From: JBFELO01 sp041552055
GTDB taxonomy: Bacteria; Acidobacteriota; Thermoanaerobaculia; Thermoanaerobaculales; Sulfomarinibacteraceae
Direction of reading: 5' to 3'
Length of the DNA stretch: 8,352 nt
Assembly (NCBI GenBank): GCA_041552055.1
Contig: JBFELO010000187.1
Span: 1 to 8,352 of the forward strand
Below are positions 5,762 through 8,352 of the stretch, piece by piece. Made by a program: the position numbers and the translations under genes. Numbering within the stretch: the stretch's first letter is position 1; the number at the start of each line of letters is the position of its first letter. A model generated the notes under the pieces. It did not search any database, had not been told where the DNA came from, and worked only from the letters and a program-made list of their open reading frames with translations.

Positions 5762-7555
5762 TCAAAACGGCCAGAAGAACGGGATCAGGAATGTGGCGAG
5801 GAGCCAGAACAGCAGGTTGAGCGGCGCGCCGAAGCGGACGTAGTCGAGAAAGCGATACTCGCCTGCCGCGTAGACCATGAGGTTGGTCTGGTAGCCCATC
5901 GGGGTCATGAACGCCGCGGAGCCCGCGAACGCCACCGCGAACACGAGCGGCTGCCAGTCCACCCCGAGCTCCGGGGCGAGACTCAGCGCGATCGGCGTCG
6001 CGATGATGACGGCGGCGCTGTTGGACACGATCTGCGTGAGCACGGCGGTTGTCAGATAGATCAGGGACAGCACGACGTACGGCGCGATGTCCGACGGCGC
6101 CCACGAACTCGCTGCGAGCAAGTTGTGAGCCAGAAATGCAGCCGTTCCGGTGGACGTCACCGCGTGCCCGAGGGGAACGAAGGCGGCGATCAGGAAGACC
6201 ACCGACCAGTCGACCGAGCGGTACGCCTCGACGGGCGTCAGGACCCCGAACAGCAGCAGCAGCACCGAGCTGATGAGCGTGCCGGCGGCGATGTCCATCA
6301 CGCCGAACGCCGCGAGCGCGACCGACATCGGCAGCAGTACAAGCACCAGCCACCAGTACGGGGCGCGTCGGAGATGCACGTCGTGCTCGCTGAGGACCAC
6401 CAGGTCCCCGGTCTCCTCGAGGTCGGAGATGCGATCCCGCGGCACCAGGACGAGCAGAGCGTCGGCAAACCGCAGCACGACGTCCGACACACGCGTACGG
6501 AGTGTCTCCCCGACTCTGCTGATCGCGAGCACGAAGCCGCCCAGGTGAAAGTGGAAGTCGAGCTGTTTCAGGGTGCGGCCGATCATGGAGCTGCCCGGCC
6601 GGACCCACGCCTCCACCAGCGCCTGGCCGCCGGCCGCCAGGTCGGCGTCGTCCAGCTTGACATCGGGCAGCAGCGCCAGGTTCTGCTCGCGGCGCAGCCG
6701 GAGGATGTCCTCCAGCGCTCCCTGGACGACGAGCCGGTCGCCGCGACGCAGCGACATGGCGTCGACGTCGCCGACGTGGGTTTCCGAAGGTCCGCGGATC
6801 ACCTCGAGGACGGTCACGCCGTACTTCTCGTTGATGTGGGCGTTCGTCAACGTCGTGCCGACCAGTGTCGACTCTTCGCCGAGGATGACTTCGGTGAGAT
6901 AGTCGGCGACGCGGTACTTCTCGGTCAGCGCACCGGTGGCGGTGCGCTGAGGGAGCAGGTGCCTCGCCGCCACCACAACGTAGGCCAGACCGACCACCAG
7001 CAGGACCGAACCCATGGGCGTGAAGTCGAAGACGCCCAGGGCCGGCAGACCCGACTCCACGACCACCTCGCTGACGAGCAGGTTCGTCGAGGTGCCGATC
7101 AGGGTCAGCGTGCCGCCTAAGATGGACGCGTACGAGATCGGCATCAGCGCCTTGCTGGGGCTGAGGGCGACTCGACGGCACAGCTTCATGACCAGTGGTA
7201 TGGACACGGCGACCACCGCCGTGTTGTTGAGGACGCCCGATCCCACGGCGACCGCCACGAGCAGCACCACGGTCATCAAACCCGGCCGGTGATTGGCCTT
7301 ACGGCTAATGGCGTCGGCCACCGTCTCCAACAAACCGGTCTTGATGAGGGCTCGGCTGAGAACGAACAGGCTGCCGATCGTGACGACGGCCCGGCTGCTG
7401 AAGCCGGCGATCGCAGTGTCGATTTCGATGATCCCGGTGATCAGCAGAACGGCGACGATGGCAAGCGCCGTGACCTCGATCGGAAAGATCTCCCTGACGA
7501 ACGCCACCAGGGCGAGTCCCATCAGGATCAGCATGAAACCGATCTCGGGCGTCAC
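5762..7555 (-). CDS. SLC13-family permease with two internal TrkA-C (RCK_C) domains
   Basis: A 597-residue inner-membrane transporter with the layout of SLC13/DASS-like permeases: about five N-terminal helices, a soluble insert, then about six C-terminal helices. Such proteins carry anions such as dicarboxylates or sulfate with sodium or protons; the substrate here cannot be read from sequence. Motifs: NNTAVV (110-115), the first hairpin LIGTSTNLLVSE (152-163), SNSAAVIIATP (511-521) and the second hairpin TPMGYQTNLMV (551-561). The insert holds two RCK_C-like domains at about 215-289 and 312-383, each with the pattern (S/G)xxxGxTL and a later hydrophobic strand with charged turn (GDRLVVQG; DALLVLVP), likely ligand-sensing. 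Start: GTG 7555 gives MTPEIGFMLILMG, the usual N-terminus. A longer form from GTG 7600 adds 15 non-family residues, and ATG 7534 is a shorter option. None has a strong ribosome site. Stop is TGA at 5764-5762. Confidence 0.9.
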   Translation of the reverse strand: MTPEIGFMLILMGLALVAFVREIFPIEVTALAIVAVLLITGIIEIDTAIAGFSSRAVVTIGSLFVLSRALIKTGLLETVADAISRKANHRPGLMTVVLLVAVAVGSGVLNNTAVVAVSIPLVMKLCRRVALSPSKALMPISYASILGGTLTLIGTSTNLLVSEVVVESGLPALGVFDFTPMGSVLLVVGLAYVVVAARHLLPQRTATGALTEKYRVADYLTEVILGEESTLVGTTLTNAHINEKYGVTVLEVIRGPSETHVGDVDAMSLRRGDRLVVQGALEDILRLRREQNLALLPDVKLDDADLAAGGQALVEAWVRPGSSMIGRTLKQLDFHFHLGGFVLAISRVGETLRTRVSDVVLRFADALLVLVPRDRISDLEETGDLVVLSEHDVHLRRAPYWWLVLVLLPMSVALAAFGVMDIAAGTLISSVLLLLFGVLTPVEAYRSVDWSVVFLIAAFVPLGHAVTSTGTAAFLAHNLLAASSWAPSDIAPYVVLSLIYLTTAVLTQIVSNSAAVIIATPIALSLAPELGVDWQPLVFAVAFAGSAAFMTPMGYQTNLMVYAAGEYRFLDYVRFGAPLNLLFWLLATFLIPFFWPF

Positions 7556-7814
7556 GGAAAACAACCAGCCATGGCAGGCGATTGTAGAGGATCCGGGCAC
7601 TCTTTCACGGCCTTCTCCACACCAATCCGTTCACCGTCGACTGTGCCCACTTTCAGCCAATCTCCCTGTGCAGGCGACGACTGCGGAGGCGGATCGCTTT
7701 TCATCGGCACCTGGCGCTGCCACAGCTCGTACCTGTCGCTGTTGCGGCAGCCCAGGCGGGCTCACCCGGTTCCTCGGTGATCCGCCCCGGCGCGGTCGCG
7801 GAATCTGCCCACTC
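7556..7814. other. Spacer between the transglutaminase-like gene and the transporter gene
   Basis: These 259 bases hold no recognisable gene on either strand. A small stem AGCCC-AGGC-GGGCT lies at 7749-7762 without a T run. A TACAAT hexamer at 7581-7586 is the only promoter-like feature. Continuous open frames cross the region on both strands but are low-complexity Arg/Ser/Pro translations with no family resemblance. Confidence 0.5.
7581..7586 (-). promoter_or_regulatory. Possible -10 element for the transporter gene
   Basis: TACAAT on the minus strand matches five of six bases of the -10 consensus and lies 25 bases upstream of GTG 7555. If it is real, transcription starts downstream of GTG 7600, which supports the shorter protein. 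No convincing -35 hexamer is present at the right distance. Confidence 0.25.
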
Positions 7815-8352
7815 CTACTCGTGGGCGAAGCTGAAGGGATCTGACTCCAGAGTCTCCAGTCGGAGCGTCGAGGTCTCGCGATAGAGCGCCACCAGCTCCT
7901 GTCTGGTCGGTTCTGCCGCGAGCAGTTCGGCGAGCCGGTCGAGCTCCCGCAGCTCCTCGTCCGACAGCTCCTCGAAGTTCCTCTCCTTGACGAACGCGTA
8001 AGCGCGGCGCTCTGAGGGGTTTGGATCTTCACCCTGCCAGGAGGCCGTGTCGTTGCCGGCGATGTCGTGGTTGAGGAGGCTGAAGAAGTCCCAGAGGAGC
8101 TGCGAGCGGATGTGCGACCGGCCGTCCTGCGGCCATTCGGCGTACCGATCGGGATTGAACTCGTCGGCAGCCCTCATCGTCCGCCAGGCTTCCCAGGCGT
8201 ACTCGAAGTGCTCCCTCGGGAGGTGGTAGCCAACGTCCAGGCCGCTGCTCGCCCCGAGGAAGGTCGTGTTGGCGTCGAGGATCCGCCAGGTCCGCCGGTC
8301 CTCGTCCCAGTACTCGACGACCCAGTGCTCGATGCGGTGGTCGACGTCGAGC
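7815..8352 (-). CDS. Transglutaminase-like domain protein, C-terminal part (runs off the right edge)
   Basis: The minus-strand frame is open from the window edge to TAG at 7817-7815, giving 179 residues of the C-terminal end; the true start lies beyond 8352. The first part reads HRIEHWVVEYWDE, then RRTWRILDANT. This is the core of the transglutaminase-like (papain-fold) superfamily: the catalytic His in EHW (codon 8325-8327) and the Asp in LDAN (codon 8274-8276), 17 residues apart, on either side of a W-hydrophobic-D strand. The catalytic Cys would be upstream, outside the window. The rest contains HIRSQLLWDFFSLLNHD and a charged helix EELSDEELRELDRLAELLA, a tail seen in bacterial proteins of this kind. 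Function is unknown; such proteins may be peptidases or amide hydrolases. A shorter start at ATG 8177 would cut off the catalytic core and is not preferred. Confidence 0.68.
   Translation of the reverse strand, partial: LDVDHRIEHWVVEYWDEDRRTWRILDANTTFLGASSGLDVGYHLPREHFEYAWEAWRTMRAADEFNPDRYAEWPQDGRSHIRSQLLWDFFSLLNHDIAGNDTASWQGEDPNPSERRAYAFVKERNFEELSDEELRELDRLAELLAAEPTRQELVALYRETSTLRLETLESDPFSFAHE

Noticed and set aside
6125..7120. 331-codon open frame antisense to the transporter gene
   Set aside because: High-GC shadow rich in Gln, His, Arg and Asp, without domain signals.
5733..7181. 482-codon frame on the same strand as the transporter but in another register
   Set aside because: The translation is Arg/Pro/Gly-rich low complexity, and the overlapping transporter frame carries all expected SLC13 and RCK_C motifs.
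7807..7826. GCCCAC/GTGGGC hairpin over the stop codon of the transglutaminase-like gene, similar to the stem at 3361-3375
   Set aside because: There is no T run after it on the minus strand, and it includes coding bases and the stop. The likeness to the other stem is short enough to be chance.
1..8352. CRISPR arrays, tRNA/rRNA genes, insertion sequences, defence or phage modules
   Set aside because: No regular repeat-spacer pattern, no cloverleaf seen, and no transposase, integrase, nuclease or toxin-antitoxin motifs in any frame I read.

Overview
The window is high-GC bacterial chromosomal DNA. A lipoprotein-type signal, a haem-c protein that needs a periplasm, and good Shine-Dalgarno sites suggest a Gram-negative, respiring organism. 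I cannot place it more precisely; an uncultured lineage such as Acidobacteriota or Myxococcota is only a guess. I see no rRNA, tRNA, CRISPR array, insertion sequence, phage gene or integrase.

Layout: (1) Positions 1-178, minus strand: the start of an MscS-type mechanosensitive channel that runs off the left edge. The beginning of its reading frame looks shifted: a strong ribosome site drives a 10-codon ORF that ends in an ATGA overlap with the channel frame. (2) Positions 179-597: divergent intergenic region with an AT-rich patch, a plausible sigma-70 promoter and a near-repeat. (3) Positions 598-3330, plus strand: a 910-residue exported multihaem cytochrome with five CxxCH motifs, followed by a fibronectin type III domain and a C-terminal Ig-like domain. 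(4) Positions 3331-3497: convergent spacer with a good intrinsic terminator. (5) Positions 3498-5639, minus: an oligopeptidase B-like S9 serine peptidase with a complete catalytic triad and a lipoprotein signal. (6) Positions 5762-7555, minus: an SLC13-type transporter with two internal TrkA-C/RCK_C domains. (7) Positions 7815-8352, minus: the C-terminal part of a transglutaminase-like protein that runs off the right edge.

The three minus-strand genes at the right are co-directional but separated by 122 and 259 bp, so a single operon is possible but not shown. The themes are cell-envelope functions: osmotic release, transport, peptide breakdown at the envelope and extracytoplasmic electron transfer. 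No shared pathway is evident. I did not find a clear new multi-gene system. The points most worth a second look are the broken or coupled start of mscS, the haem/adhesion-domain fusion, and the membrane-anchored oligopeptidase B with an altered subsite residue.
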